Shown piece after piece: positions 1-9,195 of a stretch of DNA of 64,000 bases (the stretch's first letter is position 1; each line of letters opens with the position of its first letter). Below the pieces are notes generated by a model, which had not been told where the DNA came from, searched no databases, and saw nothing but the letters and a program-made list of their open reading frames with translations. The translations under genes and the position numbers were made by a program. Source of the stretch: Arabidopsis thaliana (lineage: Eukaryota > Streptophyta > Magnoliopsida > Brassicales > Brassicaceae); assembly GCF_000001735.4 (NCBI RefSeq), contig NC_003071.7:15103443-15167442 (forward strand), given 5' to 3'.

Positions 1-1390
1 TATCCTCTTTCTTCTATCTTTTCAATTGATTGGGATTAAGGTTCATAGAAAACAACATGTGTCATAATAAAGTGAGTAGCATGTACTAAAATAAACTATA
101 TATGAAAACTAAAGTTGTATTCACATTGATGTAACTTGTGCTTCCAATATTCATAAATCTGTAAAAAGTCAAATTTCTTTTAAGTCAGTTCCAGAGAAAA
201 GTTTACATGTCGTACGAATCATAAATTCTAATGTATTGTACCAAAAAAGAATTTTGCTTGGAAGTTTGCTCTGCCAAAAGAGAATTTTGCTCTTTGACAT
301 AAGACTTCGTTGTTTTCCTTTGTATATACCGTTATATTGACATGTTAAGTTATCCAGTCGTATCTTTTAGGTGAAACAATCAGTATATAGAAAGAAGAAA
401 AAGTGTACACATGTTTTTGTCCAGCCCCATTACCAATATACCGATCTGGATATCATCTAGCTCACATTTCATGATAAAAGCAAACTCAGATGGAATGTGT
501 GTACTGGGCTTTATTGGGCTAAACTTGAACTGAGCTTTTTATTTTTAAAAATAAATAAAAGAAACAACAAGGCCGATGATTTTTTCTTAGGTCTAAAAAG
601 TCTAAAGTAAACCCATTTGTATTGTTTTGTATATAATATTATATAATTTACAAAAATATTGAAACGAGTAGTTCTGATATTTTGTTTCTATACTTTGACA
701 TGTTTTCGTGCACAAAGTTCCTCAGTTTTTTTTCCCAAACAACAACCATTTCAGAAAATCTTTCTTCTTAGAAATTTTATTTCCCAATTTGAATAGAAAT
801 ATAGATGGAATGGAAGGCAACGACTTGAAATAATAAAGATAAGGTTGGACATCTAAAGCCCATAAAACAAAGCTAATCCATGTACCATTGTCATCCACAA
901 AGCGTCTCCACCTAAAGCCCATTTTGGATCCAAAATTAAATTTATTTGTAAGAAACAATATTTCTATTTTGTCATTTTACTTGCTGATCAAGAGTCGAAA
1001 AAGATGCACGAAAAGAAACATACACAAGCGAACACAATATAACTAACACTAATAGGTAATAGTTTCTGACACGTGTAGGCATAATAATTGGTGGCTACGT
1101 CCCTGCGGCGGTTGCAGTAACGATAAACACTCCACCACTAAGAGCGTCTCATCACACGCGCCAATTTCACTCTTACGATGGAGATAATGGGCGAGTGGGA
1201 TAGTGTATCACGTGACATTCGCAGACACAACTCGCTTCATAACTGAAAAAATTAATAATAAAAAATGGATATGTTTGTCTTTCTCTAATGTTTCATGAAC
1301 ATCTGTAACGTCAAACCCACTTTAAAAGCTCTGCTTTTTGTGTTTGTTTTTGCTTACTCTCAAAGAAAGTGGTTCAATCTCTCGATTTCC
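1..1390. other. Intergenic, upstream of EDA12
   Basis: AT-rich spacer with no supportable gene. A G-box core CACGTG lies at 1209-1214 and an ACGTGT element near 1070, both plausible bZIP/bHLH sites for the gene starting at 1391. A minus-strand open frame at 722-958 has no ATG at its 5' end and no recognisable domain, so I did not call it. Confidence 0.6.
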
Positions 1391-2411
1391 ATGGCGAGGA
1401 ATCATCAGTTCCGTGTGGATTTGGAAGAAATGGGGTTTCGTTCTCGTTCTCATCTGTTCCTCAACGAGTTCGAAACGTCTGCCGGAAGATTCAACTTGCT
1501 CAGCCGTAACCACCGTGATCATCTGTACGTTTCCGACGTTGTGGATACACTCTCTGAACAGTTCTCTTCGATGTCTCTTCTCCATCCTAAACCCAGACTG
1601 GTTCCTACTTTGCCTTCGAGTCTCCAGGTCATTTCCTTTTTTCCTCTGTTTCATTACTCTGTTTTCACATTTTCTTCACAAGTTTCATGTTTTTGTTTTG
1701 GTGTGTCTTATGCAGTCTTCTTTAAGGCCTAATGGTGTTAAAGCTTATCAGAGATTGTACCGAGAAAGGCTCAAGCTTGAACCTTTTTATGAACTTCATC
1801 TTTCAAGGATCCGCAAAGAGGTAGTCAAAATGCAAACTTTTCTTACTACTCTCTTTTGTCTCTCCTTTATGCACCGTTTGATGTTTTTTATTTTGAGTTG
1901 GTGATTGCAGTCACAGCAAGATAGAGCTAAGGTTTTACAGAGACAAGAGGCACGGCTACAGAAGAGAGGTTTGGTTCACCGAAACGGTAACGTTTTGAAG
2001 GAATCTGTAGGAACCGGCGTTTTTCACCCTCTTCAGCGTCCAACTTTCAAGACTTTTGACCCTGTGAAGAAGCATAGTAAGCTACTTCACTTGTCTTCTT
2101 CCAAAACCTTCTTTTATGTTTAAAATAAGGTTTGGTTTGGTTTTGTTTTCTTCTCTTGAAATTCTCTTTAGTTACTGAGACTAGCTCTTTGCATGTTTTA
2201 GGTTAGTACACAAAATGGAAAAAAAATCTGACCTTTTTTTGTTTACTTGTCGAAAGCAGATCAAAGGAATCGGAATCAAAGTGAGAAGGAGTTTATGACC
2301 AAAGAAAAAAGAGGAGTGATGACTTCTACAACGCAGGAGCAGCAACAGAAAGAGGAGTGTCATTATCATTTGCCTTCAGACATGGATTTCTCCAAGGACT
2401 GGACTTTCTGA
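1391..2411 (+). CDS. EDA12: EDA12 (embryo sac development arrest 12), small plant protein
   Basis: Four coding exons with GT-AG junctions that keep frame: 1391-1627, 1716-1820, 1911-2076 and 2260-2411. The start is the ATG of MARNHQFRVDLEEMG; the open frame runs upstream to 1295, but its longer N-terminus looks like untranslated leader. The product is about 219 residues, charged, with no signal peptide or membrane segment. The middle exons encode a basic, probably helical stretch (YRERLKLEPFYELHLSRIRKE, then SQQDRAKVLQRQEARLQKRG). The last exon is Gln/Glu-rich and ends KDWTF. I match it to At2g35950 (EDA12), named for arrested embryo-sac development in an insertion mutant. Biochemical function is unknown and no catalytic motif is visible. 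Confidence 0.85.
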
Positions 2412-3707
2412 TGGAACAAGTTCAAGTAGTTACTAATTATTAGATCTTTTGGGTATTAAGTATTAACTAGGAGGTAAATAATAATTAGGGACAAAGTTTG
2501 AAGATGACCAAGTGGATTAAGCTTGATTTCAAGGTCTAGATACCTTTTTAGTATGAACTAGTTTTTTGGTCAAACAGCTTGTCTCTTATCTCAATTTCCG
2601 AATTGTACTTAAGTTTCAGTATTGTTGTTATCCTATAATGGTGGGCTAAATCCAAAATTCCCATACTAGCAATCTAGCATCATATTATGGTGGTGGGCTA
2701 AATCCAAAAATCACATCTCTGTTCCTATTGGGCCATATATGTTCCTATATCCAAAAGAATTGGAGTTGATTTTCTTTTCTATTTTCATGGTCACAAAACA
2801 AATTTCCTTGACCATGGACTATAAATTACATTCTAAGAGATTGATTTAAAAATACATATTAATATACATTTAATACTGTTGTTTTAAGAGCCAAATATGA
2901 GAAAATGTTTGAATATCTATCAATCATACAAGTGCAACCTATGTAAGCGATTATCGTTTGGACATTATAATATCGTTTTGAGCGTAGACGTACGTCCAAT
3001 GCTGATTATGGACCCACCAATACTAAATATTGAAAATGTGCTAATCTTTTTTAAGTTAAAATTTTAATATTCCTAACTCTAAAGTAAGATACAAAGACAA
3101 GTCATTTAGTCGAAATGAAAATCAACGAACGTCTCTAATCTAAAATTCGTTTTCTCTTTATCAATTACAAGGTGATACAATTATGGGGGAATCTTGCACC
3201 ATATTAACAAAAATGGTAGGGTAGATGAAGCCACACTAGATTTTTTTTTTTTTTTTTTTTTTTGAGCAAACCACACTAGATGTTAAATAGCATAAACTTT
3301 AAGAATACTGATTTATGTCCACTCCTTTGTTTCCCCTACAAATCATATCCATACATAATGTATGCTACATTTGTTACATAATTGAGTGAAAAGTTAAAAA
3401 CTCATTCATCCGTATACATTTACTTTCTCCATGTAACTTTTTGAATGCAAACTATCAAATTAGAAATTGATCAACAATCAAATTAGAAAATCACATATTT
3501 GTGAAGTATTGATTCATTATTTTCTTACGCCTAAGCTAACTGTAATTTAGAAATAAAAAGGTGGACAAAGGCACAAAACTATACCACTTCTAATTATCAA
3601 TATAAATACTAATCATAGTCTCACTCTCACTTTCTCCATCACACATACATCTTCTCCATCCATTACACAACGAAGCATAGTGGCAAACCCGTAAATACAT
3701 AATACCA
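2412..3707. other. Intergenic between EDA12 and NHL12
   Basis: Holds the EDA12 3' UTR and the NHL12 promoter. A TATAAA at 3601-3606 lies about 100 bases before the NHL12 ATG. A spaced direct repeat of TGGTGGGCTAAATCCAAAA lies at about 2639-2711. A poly(T) footprint at 3231-3281 is listed separately. The stretch from about 3480 onward is duplicated upstream of the next gene (about 5092 onward). Confidence 0.6.
3231..3281. repeat. Direct repeat flanking a poly(T) tract
   Basis: The 11-mer CCACACTAGAT occurs at 3231-3241 and again at 3271-3281. Between them are about 22 T residues followed by GAGCAAA. Read on the minus strand this is a short stub plus poly(A) between duplicated target sequence. 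It resembles a retroposon insertion reduced to its tail. Confidence 0.7.
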
Positions 3708-4340
3708 ATGACGACCAAAGATTGCGGAAACCACGGCGGCGGCGGAGGAGGAGGAACCGCCAGTCGAATCTGCGGAGTAATCATCGGCTTCATCATCATC
3801 GTCTTGATAACAATATTCCTCGTTTGGATAATCCTCCAACCGACAAAACCAAGATTCATCCTCCAAGACGCCACCGTCTACGCCTTTAATCTCTCGCAGC
3901 CTAACCTCCTCACCTCAAACTTTCAGATCACGATCGCTTCACGTAACCGAAACTCAAGAATCGGAATCTACTACGACCGTCTTCACGTCTACGCTACTTA
4001 CCGGAACCAACAAATCACTCTACGTACAGCAATTCCTCCGACGTACCAAGGCCATAAAGAAGACAACGTTTGGTCTCCTTTCGTTTATGGAAACTCCGTC
4101 CCTATCGCTCCTTTCAACGCCGTGGCTCTCGGCGACGAGCAGAATCGTGGGTTTGTCACGTTGATTATACGCGCCGATGGACGCGTGAGGTGGAAGGTCG
4201 GGACTCTTATTACAGGGAAGTATCATCTCCATGTTCGTTGTCAGGCGTTCATAAATCTGGCTGATAAAGCCGCCGGAGTTCATGTCGGCGAAAACGCCGT
4301 CAAGTACATGTTGATCAATAAGTGCAGTGTCAATGTTTAG
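3708..4340 (+). CDS. NHL12: NHL12, NDR1/HIN1-like (LEA_2 group) membrane protein
   Basis: Intronless, 210 residues. The ATG at 3708 is the first after the leader and is matched by the tandem copy. A Gly-rich cytosolic head (residues 8-16) precedes one strong membrane segment at about 21-43 (ICGVIIGFIIIVLITIFLVW). The C-terminal domain has the NHL/LEA_2 hallmark GIYYDRL at about 86-92, preceded by NRNSRI where most members have NPN. This family includes NDR1 and tobacco HIN1, which are anchored at the plasma membrane and linked to pathogen responses. The C-terminal half is predicted outside the cell (family inference). It is the first of a tandem pair; protein and flanks are closely similar to the copy at 5565. 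I match it to At2g35960. The role of this member is not visible from sequence. Confidence 0.9.
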   Translation: MTTKDCGNHGGGGGGGTASRICGVIIGFIIIVLITIFLVWIILQPTKPRFILQDATVYAFNLSQPNLLTSNFQITIASRNRNSRIGIYYDRLHVYATYRNQQITLRTAIPPTYQGHKEDNVWSPFVYGNSVPIAPFNAVALGDEQNRGFVTLIIRADGRVRWKVGTLITGKYHLHVRCQAFINLADKAAGVHVGENAVKYMLINKCSVNV

Positions 4341-5298
4341 TAGGTAAAATGACACAACTTTGACGCCGTCAATGTTTGCATTCTTCTTCTTTTCATTTTT
4401 CTTCTACTTGGATAATGTTTTTGCTTCAATATCGTTTAATTTGTCTACGTTTTTTTTCCTGTTGATCTTCTCGTAAATTATAATTTTTTGTTTGAATCTG
4501 CTATAACTACATGTCATATAAATTCCTGGAATATATATGTTTGTTAGTTGACGTAGTTCTGAAATTATAAGAAATTAATTCAAAAGTAGAATGTGAGGAG
4601 GAAAATGATTGGAGGAGAGGTTTCAACTTTTAAAGTAATATCGGATTCGAAAATAAAATACTATATATTATTGGAGGGGACAATTAAAATAGCTTTATAG
4701 ATGTTCTATGTTTTCTTTTCTTATAATGTTTTAATATCGGTTGTCATTTAATGATCCTGGGAGGTCGGCACATTTTTAAAGTAAGGATCACATGTGAATC
4801 GAGAATAACTAGATACGTTTAATATGGGCTTAAATTCCGCGGCCCACAATGGATTAGATATACAAAATAAAGCTCACAAGTCACAAATTCATCCATCAAT
4901 GACACTCCTAACTTCCTATGTGACCTTTTTAGTTTTTAGCATTTGAGTTTGAGCAACGTCCTCGACATACTTGAGCTGCCCACTAATACTATCCCTTCAG
5001 ACAAAATCTTGATGAAATCTGCAATAAGCGTTGTCGCAAAAAACATAAAAACAATCGTTAATTCCAACAGATGGAAGTCATTTTCTCAGATGAACATTAG
5101 AAAATCACTTTTTTGTAAAGTACTGATTCAATTTTTTCTACCGCCTAGCTAACTAGCTAAGTGTAATTTTGAAATAAAAAGGCGGACAAAGGCACAAAAC
5201 TGTATCACTTATAATCATCAGTATAAATACTAATCATAGTTTCACTCTCTCCATCACTCATACATCTTCTCCATCCATCACACAACGAAGCATAATGG
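4341..5298. other. Spacer between the two NHL copies
   Basis: Contains the NHL12 3' UTR, with a T-rich tail near 4370-4460 that is duplicated after the second copy. From about 5092 it carries the second copy's duplicated promoter with TATAAA near 5222. An open frame at 4943-5152 lacks an ATG at its 5' end and overlaps the duplicated promoter, so I do not call it. Confidence 0.6.
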
Positions 5299-5545
5299 CA
5301 AAGTGTTGAAATAGATTTGTTTCCTAATCAAGAAAAAGGAAATTCAAGAAAAGAAGAAAATCAAGCAACCAAGAGGATTGACCAAAAAGAAAATCATGAA
5401 GAAAAGGCAAGGCAAACAAGGAAAAGGGGAAATTGTCACAATGTGAATTAGCAAGTTACTATTTTTGTGTTAGAATGATAACTCTATAAATTAGGTTGCT
5501 TGTGTTAGAGTTCAATCATAGAAACAGAGAAATCCCAACACAAAG
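5299..5545 (+). mobile_element. Solo LTR with target-site duplication in an NHL leader
   Basis: The 237 bp at 5304-5540 begin TGTTGAAATAG and end AATCCCAACA. They thus have TG...CA ends with a 5 bp terminal inverted repeat (TGTTG/CAACA), flanked by the perfect 5 bp duplication CAAAG (5299-5303 and 5541-5545). The tandem sister copy at 3708 has continuous leader at the same site (GGCAAACCCGTAAATA), giving an empty-site comparison. A TATAAA sits at 5485-5490 inside the element. No internal retroelement domain is present, which fits a solo LTR left by recombination. The family is not identified; length and 5 bp duplication would suit Copia or Gypsy. Confidence 0.85.
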
Positions 5546-5564
5546 CCGTACTAACATAATACCA

Positions 5565-6200
5565 ATGACGACCAAAGAGTGCGGAAACCACGGTGGTGGC
5601 GGTGGAGGAGGCGGAACCGCCTGTAGAATCTGTGGAGCAATCATCGGCTTCATCATCATCGTCTTGATGACAATCTTCCTCGTTTCGATAATCCTCCAAC
5701 CGAAAAAACCAGAATTCATCCTCCAAGACACCACCGTCTACGCCTTTAACCTCTCGCAGCCTAACCTCCTCACCTCAAAGTTTCAGATAACAATCGCTTC
5801 ACGCAACCGAAACTCCAACATCGGAATCTACTACGACCATCTTCACGCCTACGCTTCTTACCGGAACCAGCAAATCACTCTAGCTAGCGACCTTCCTCCG
5901 ACGTACCAAAGACACAAAGAAAATAGCGTTTGGTCTCCTTTATTATATGGAAACCAAGTCCCTATCGCTCCTTTCAACGCCGTGGCTCTCGGGGACGAGC
6001 AGAATAGTGGGGTTTTCACGTTGACTATATGCGTTGATGGACGCGTGAGGTGGAAGGTCGGGACTCTTACTATAGGGAATTATCATCTCCATGTTCGTTG
6101 TCAGGCGTTCATAAACCAGGCTGATAAAGCAGCCGGAGTTCATGTCGGCGAAAACACCGTTAAGTACACGTTGATCAATAAGTGCAGTGTCAATTTTTAG
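5565..6200 (+). CDS. NDR1/HIN1-like (LEA_2) membrane protein, tandem copy of NHL12
   Basis: Intronless, 211 residues, probably At2g35970. The ATG at 5565 aligns with the start of the upstream copy (MTTKECGNHGG versus MTTKDCGNHGG). The open frame reaches back to 5496, but that part lies in the solo LTR and has no ATG. It has a Gly-rich head, a membrane segment at about 22-44, and the NRNSNIGIYYDHL motif. Compared with the first copy, R becomes H in GIYYD(R/H)L and other changes are scattered. There is no frameshift or stop, so it looks functional. Its leader carries the LTR, which could shift its transcription start relative to the sister gene. Expected role: single-pass plasma-membrane protein, by family only. 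Confidence 0.88.
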   Translation: MTTKECGNHGGGGGGGGTACRICGAIIGFIIIVLMTIFLVSIILQPKKPEFILQDTTVYAFNLSQPNLLTSKFQITIASRNRNSNIGIYYDHLHAYASYRNQQITLASDLPPTYQRHKENSVWSPLLYGNQVPIAPFNAVALGDEQNSGVFTLTICVDGRVRWKVGTLTIGNYHLHVRCQAFINQADKAAGVHVGENTVKYTLINKCSVNF

Positions 6201-6610
6201 GAGGTAAAAGGACACAACTTTGACGCCGTCAATGTTTGCTTTTACTCTTTCTTCTTCTTTTCATTTTTCTTCTACTCGGATAATGTTTTTGCTTCTATAT
6301 CGTTTAATTTTCTACCTTTTTCTGCTGATCATATAACATACATAAAATCAAAAAATTTAATATGATAAATTCATGTTAAAAGAACTTGCCAAATAAAAAC
6401 CGATACAGAATTTTCTTGTAAAACATTCTTCAATCTTTTTTATTTATTTTTTTAACTTTAAATTTCCACTTAAATTAAAATAAAGAGGATTACAAGGTTA
6501 AAAACCCCAACATGGCCGCAGGCCTAAAAAAGAAAGATAAATTCTTCAAATTTATATTTACGTAAACCTTCAAATTTAATAAATTTTAAAAAACCAGACA
6601 TAATTATGTT

Positions 6611-6882
6611 GAGAGCATCAGCAACGGTAATTTCTCAACTTCCGTTTCTCAATATATGTGTAAACATAAATAAAAGTGTGAACACAAATATTATTAATAT
6701 TTAATTGAAAAGTATTTTAATTAAACCAATGATTGAATGACAACTGTGAGAAACGTTGTCGATAAGTTTCTCTTGGTTTCTCTAAAGAGAAACTTTCCCT
6801 TACCTCTCTCCTCCTTTGGACATTTCTTTTCTTATTTTATTGGTGAGAGATTTTATGAGAAACTCCCGTTGGAGTTGGTCTG
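6611..6882. mobile_element. MITE-like element with imperfect terminal inverted repeats
   Basis: The left end reads GAGAGCATCAGCAACGG...TTTCTCA. The right end, reverse-complemented, reads AGACCAACTCCAACGGGAG...TTTCTCA, giving an imperfect inverted repeat of about 30 bases. The interior is AT-rich, has repeated AGAAAC/GTTTCT blocks and no ORF. It resembles the small non-autonomous elements with GAGCATC..CAACGG ends scattered in Brassicaceae spacers. No convincing target-site duplication was found, so the class is uncertain. Confidence 0.4.
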
Positions 6883-7036
6883 ACACAGGCGGCCCTAGGT
6901 TCTAGAACGGTATAACGAGAAACCAACGTACGACGAGAGACCAAAAAGTAATATTAACATATACGATCTTACAAAAAGTACTCATTATTGGAAGTTTGGG
7001 GCAACATCACAAGCCTACAATTGCATAATATTCTTT

Positions 7037-7123
7037 GGTCAATTATTCAATCAAATCACCGCGTAACGTGACCTTACCTTAATCTAATAAGTTGACCAAC
7101 GCATAAATGAAAGTGTATATAAA
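7037..7123 (+). promoter_or_regulatory. NHL10 core promoter with W-boxes
   Basis: TATATAAA lies at 7116-7123, about 70 bases before the ATG. A W-box core TTGACC lies at 7092-7097 and the inverse GGTCAA at 7037-7042. WRKY factors bind TTGAC(C/T), and NHL10 is known as a pathogen/flg22-responsive marker gene, so these sites are sensible. Occupancy is inferred. Confidence 0.6.
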
Positions 7124-7192
7124 GATGACTTACATAAACCTCTTAGCCATATATCCATTCATTCCAATATAATTCTCCACAAAATTACTATC

Positions 7193-7876
7193 ATGGCTGC
7201 TGAACAACCTCTCAATGGCGCCTTCTACGGTCCATCAGTCCCACCACCAGCTCCCAAAGGCTACTACCGACGTGGGCACGGTCGTGGCTGTGGCTGCTGC
7301 CTCCTCAGCTTATTCGTCAAAGTAATCATATCCCTTATTGTCATCCTCGGCGTAGCCGCTCTCATCTTCTGGCTCATCGTCCGACCTCGTGCCATCAAGT
7401 TTCACGTGACCGATGCGTCCCTTACCCGCTTTGACCACACTTCCCCGGACAACATTTTAAGGTATAACCTAGCCCTCACTGTTCCTGTCCGTAACCCAAA
7501 CAAGAGGATCGGACTCTACTACGATAGGATCGAAGCTCATGCCTACTACGAGGGAAAGCGGTTTAGTACCATCACGTTAACTCCTTTCTATCAAGGACAC
7601 AAAAACACAACCGTTCTCACACCAACGTTCCAAGGCCAAAACCTTGTTATTTTTAACGCCGGACAGTCTAGGACTTTAAACGCGGAGAGGATATCCGGTG
7701 TATACAATATAGAGATCAAGTTCAGGCTTAGGGTTAGGTTTAAGCTTGGGGACTTGAAGTTTAGGAGGATTAAGCCTAAGGTTGATTGCGATGATCTAAG
7801 GCTTCCTTTAAGTACCTCAAACGGAACTACAACTACCTCCACTGTTTTCCCGATCAAGTGCGACTTCGACTTCTGA
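7193..7876 (+). CDS. NHL10: NHL10 / YLS9, NDR1/HIN1-like membrane protein
   Basis: Intronless, 227 residues. A Pro-rich head (VPPPAPKGYYRRG) is followed by a Cys cluster (GCGCCLL, about 32-38) that could be acylated. One membrane segment spans about 40-65. The LEA_2-type domain carries the full motif NPNKRIGLYYDRI at about 104-116. This is the canonical NHL motif, unlike the NRN variant in the two upstream genes. It matches At2g35980 (YLS9/NHL10), a HIN1 homologue induced in senescence, virus infection and FLS2 signalling. Several N-glycosylation sequons (NTT, NGT) lie in the C-terminal half, which fits an extracellular orientation. It is too divergent from the neighbouring pair to be part of their recent duplication. 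Confidence 0.95.
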   Translation: MAAEQPLNGAFYGPSVPPPAPKGYYRRGHGRGCGCCLLSLFVKVIISLIVILGVAALIFWLIVRPRAIKFHVTDASLTRFDHTSPDNILRYNLALTVPVRNPNKRIGLYYDRIEAHAYYEGKRFSTITLTPFYQGHKNTTVLTPTFQGQNLVIFNAGQSRTLNAERISGVYNIEIKFRLRVRFKLGDLKFRRIKPKVDCDDLRLPLSTSNGTTTTSTVFPIKCDFDF

Positions 7877-8449
7877 GTCTTAGAATTTTATCCTGTCCCA
7901 TTCCATCATATATTGGTTCGTTTATTTTAGTTTTGTTTTCTAATTGCATCCCTACGACTTATCTTCTAAAGAGCCTATTGGATACATTTGTCCATATATA
8001 TAAATAAAACAGTCTTTTATGTAATTGATATTTAGAACATCCACATCCCACATCTTTTAATGGTTATCATAAAGATCAACTAAGTAAGAATCAGCGGATA
8101 AATCTTATATAATTTAATTTTATTAAAATATAAAATTTACATATTAAATTTTTTATGAGTGTTTGGAAAATAGTTTTAAGAAAATAAGATAAATAGTATT
8201 TGCAATTAAAAATGTTTGGTAATAATGATAGTAGAATTAAAAAAAAATAGATACTTTTGCGAGTAAGTTCCATCCACTTCTAATTCATTTTTCTTCTTTT
8301 AATTTTGATAAAGGAATATACACAGCGAGAAATAGATAAATAGATTATAATCATCTGAAAAGGGAAATGTATCAAGAATATATGTAGAATCTTAACTCAA
8401 AAAATCGTTTTCCAATTCAGCTTCGATTCTTTCTAAGAACAGGATAGGT
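7877..8449. other. Intergenic downstream of NHL10
   Basis: NHL10 3' UTR followed by AT-rich DNA. No ORF or repeat that I can support. Confidence 0.6.
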
Positions 8450-9195
8450 ATAAGTTCTGTCTTCGTAGTTATATCATTGTCCTCGAAGCATGGAGCCCTA
8501 AGCAGATCAGGACGATGATTTTTGGTGGCAACAACCGCTCTAAGGTGGTCTTCAGCAGCAAAACCGAAGTTGAGTACACTTCAAGAGCTGCTGATTTGTA
8601 TAAAAATATTCTTTCTATGGAAGTTGGCTAAAGCCATGTTGGAATAAACTGCTAATGGTTTTTCTTATACTGTCAAGGAAGAGTTATCTCGCCTAAAGAA
8701 ACTGAAGCTACTAATTCGGTTTTAAGTACGTTTAGGAAACTTATCTGTGCACAAAATCTTAGCCATGTTGCTTCACCAAAGTCATCAAGCTCTTGTCCAA
8801 GAAATTTAGCTCCAGTTCGTCAACAATTGTAGTAAGCCGTGGGTTTCAAGTAAAGTTGAGAAACAGAGATACTATACAGTTACAATCATCTTCTAACTAA
8901 CTTTGTTACTAGACTGAAGAATCGGATGAAGCTAGAAAGAAGTTTCCAAACGCAAAGTCCATATCCTCTGCTCAGTTTTCGGAAATCAATCAAAAACTAC
9001 TCTTGAGAAGTTAACGGTAAGCTTTATCATGTCAAAAACTTACGATAGTTTAGAGGGAATCCAATTGCGAGCTTCTATGTTTTTTTTTTTAACACGATCC
9101 AGTTGTAAGCTTAATTAATTGTCATTGCCATTGATATTTTAGCTACAGGTATGAAAGCAAAAGATTCTAGAGATTTGGTGACTAATAAGATGTAA
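8450..9195 (+). pseudogene. ARF-GAP (AGD8/AGD9-like) pseudogene
   Basis: Translation of this spacer gives ordered pieces of a plant ARF GTPase-activating protein. First [20 protein letters not shown] then [12 protein letters not shown] (about 8455-8560), matching the region after the ARF-GAP zinc finger. Next [18 protein letters not shown] (about 8561-8615), with the short block normally between these two missing. Then a diverged Ser-rich middle. Then EESDEARKKFPNAKSISSAQ (about 8917-8976), a hallmark of the AGD8/9 tail. Then TTLEKLT followed by a GT that may be an old splice donor (about 8998-9017). Stops occur after EVG (about 8628) and later, there is at least one frameshift near 8990, and no zinc-finger half is found. 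It is a decayed, 5'-truncated copy and not functional. The parent family is known (COPI-associated ARF-GAPs); the exact parent is unsettled. Confidence 0.75.

Larger units (their letters stand above)
3480..6310 (+). repeat. Tandem duplication of promoter, NHL gene and 3' UTR
   Basis: Unit 1 is about 3480-4440 and unit 2 about 5092-6310. Matching stretches include the promoter around GGACAAAGGCACAAAACT, the leader CATCTTCTCCATCCAT, the whole CDS, and 3' UTR text such as CAACTTTGACGCCGTCAATG. The main structural difference is the 237 bp solo LTR in the leader of unit 2. The matching flanks show that promoter and UTR were duplicated along with the coding part. Confidence 0.85.
6201..7192. other. 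Intergenic upstream of NHL10
   Basis: Contains the 3' UTR of the second NHL copy, a MITE-like stretch at about 6611-6882 (listed separately), and the NHL10 promoter. No supportable gene. Confidence 0.6.

Noticed and set aside
722-958. Minus-strand 78-residue frame upstream of EDA12
   Set aside because: It starts with TTG, shows no domain I recognise, and lies in promoter-like DNA.
5496-5564. N-terminal extension of the second NHL ORF
   Set aside because: It begins with TTG inside the solo LTR and has no ATG. The start at 5565 aligns with the sister gene.
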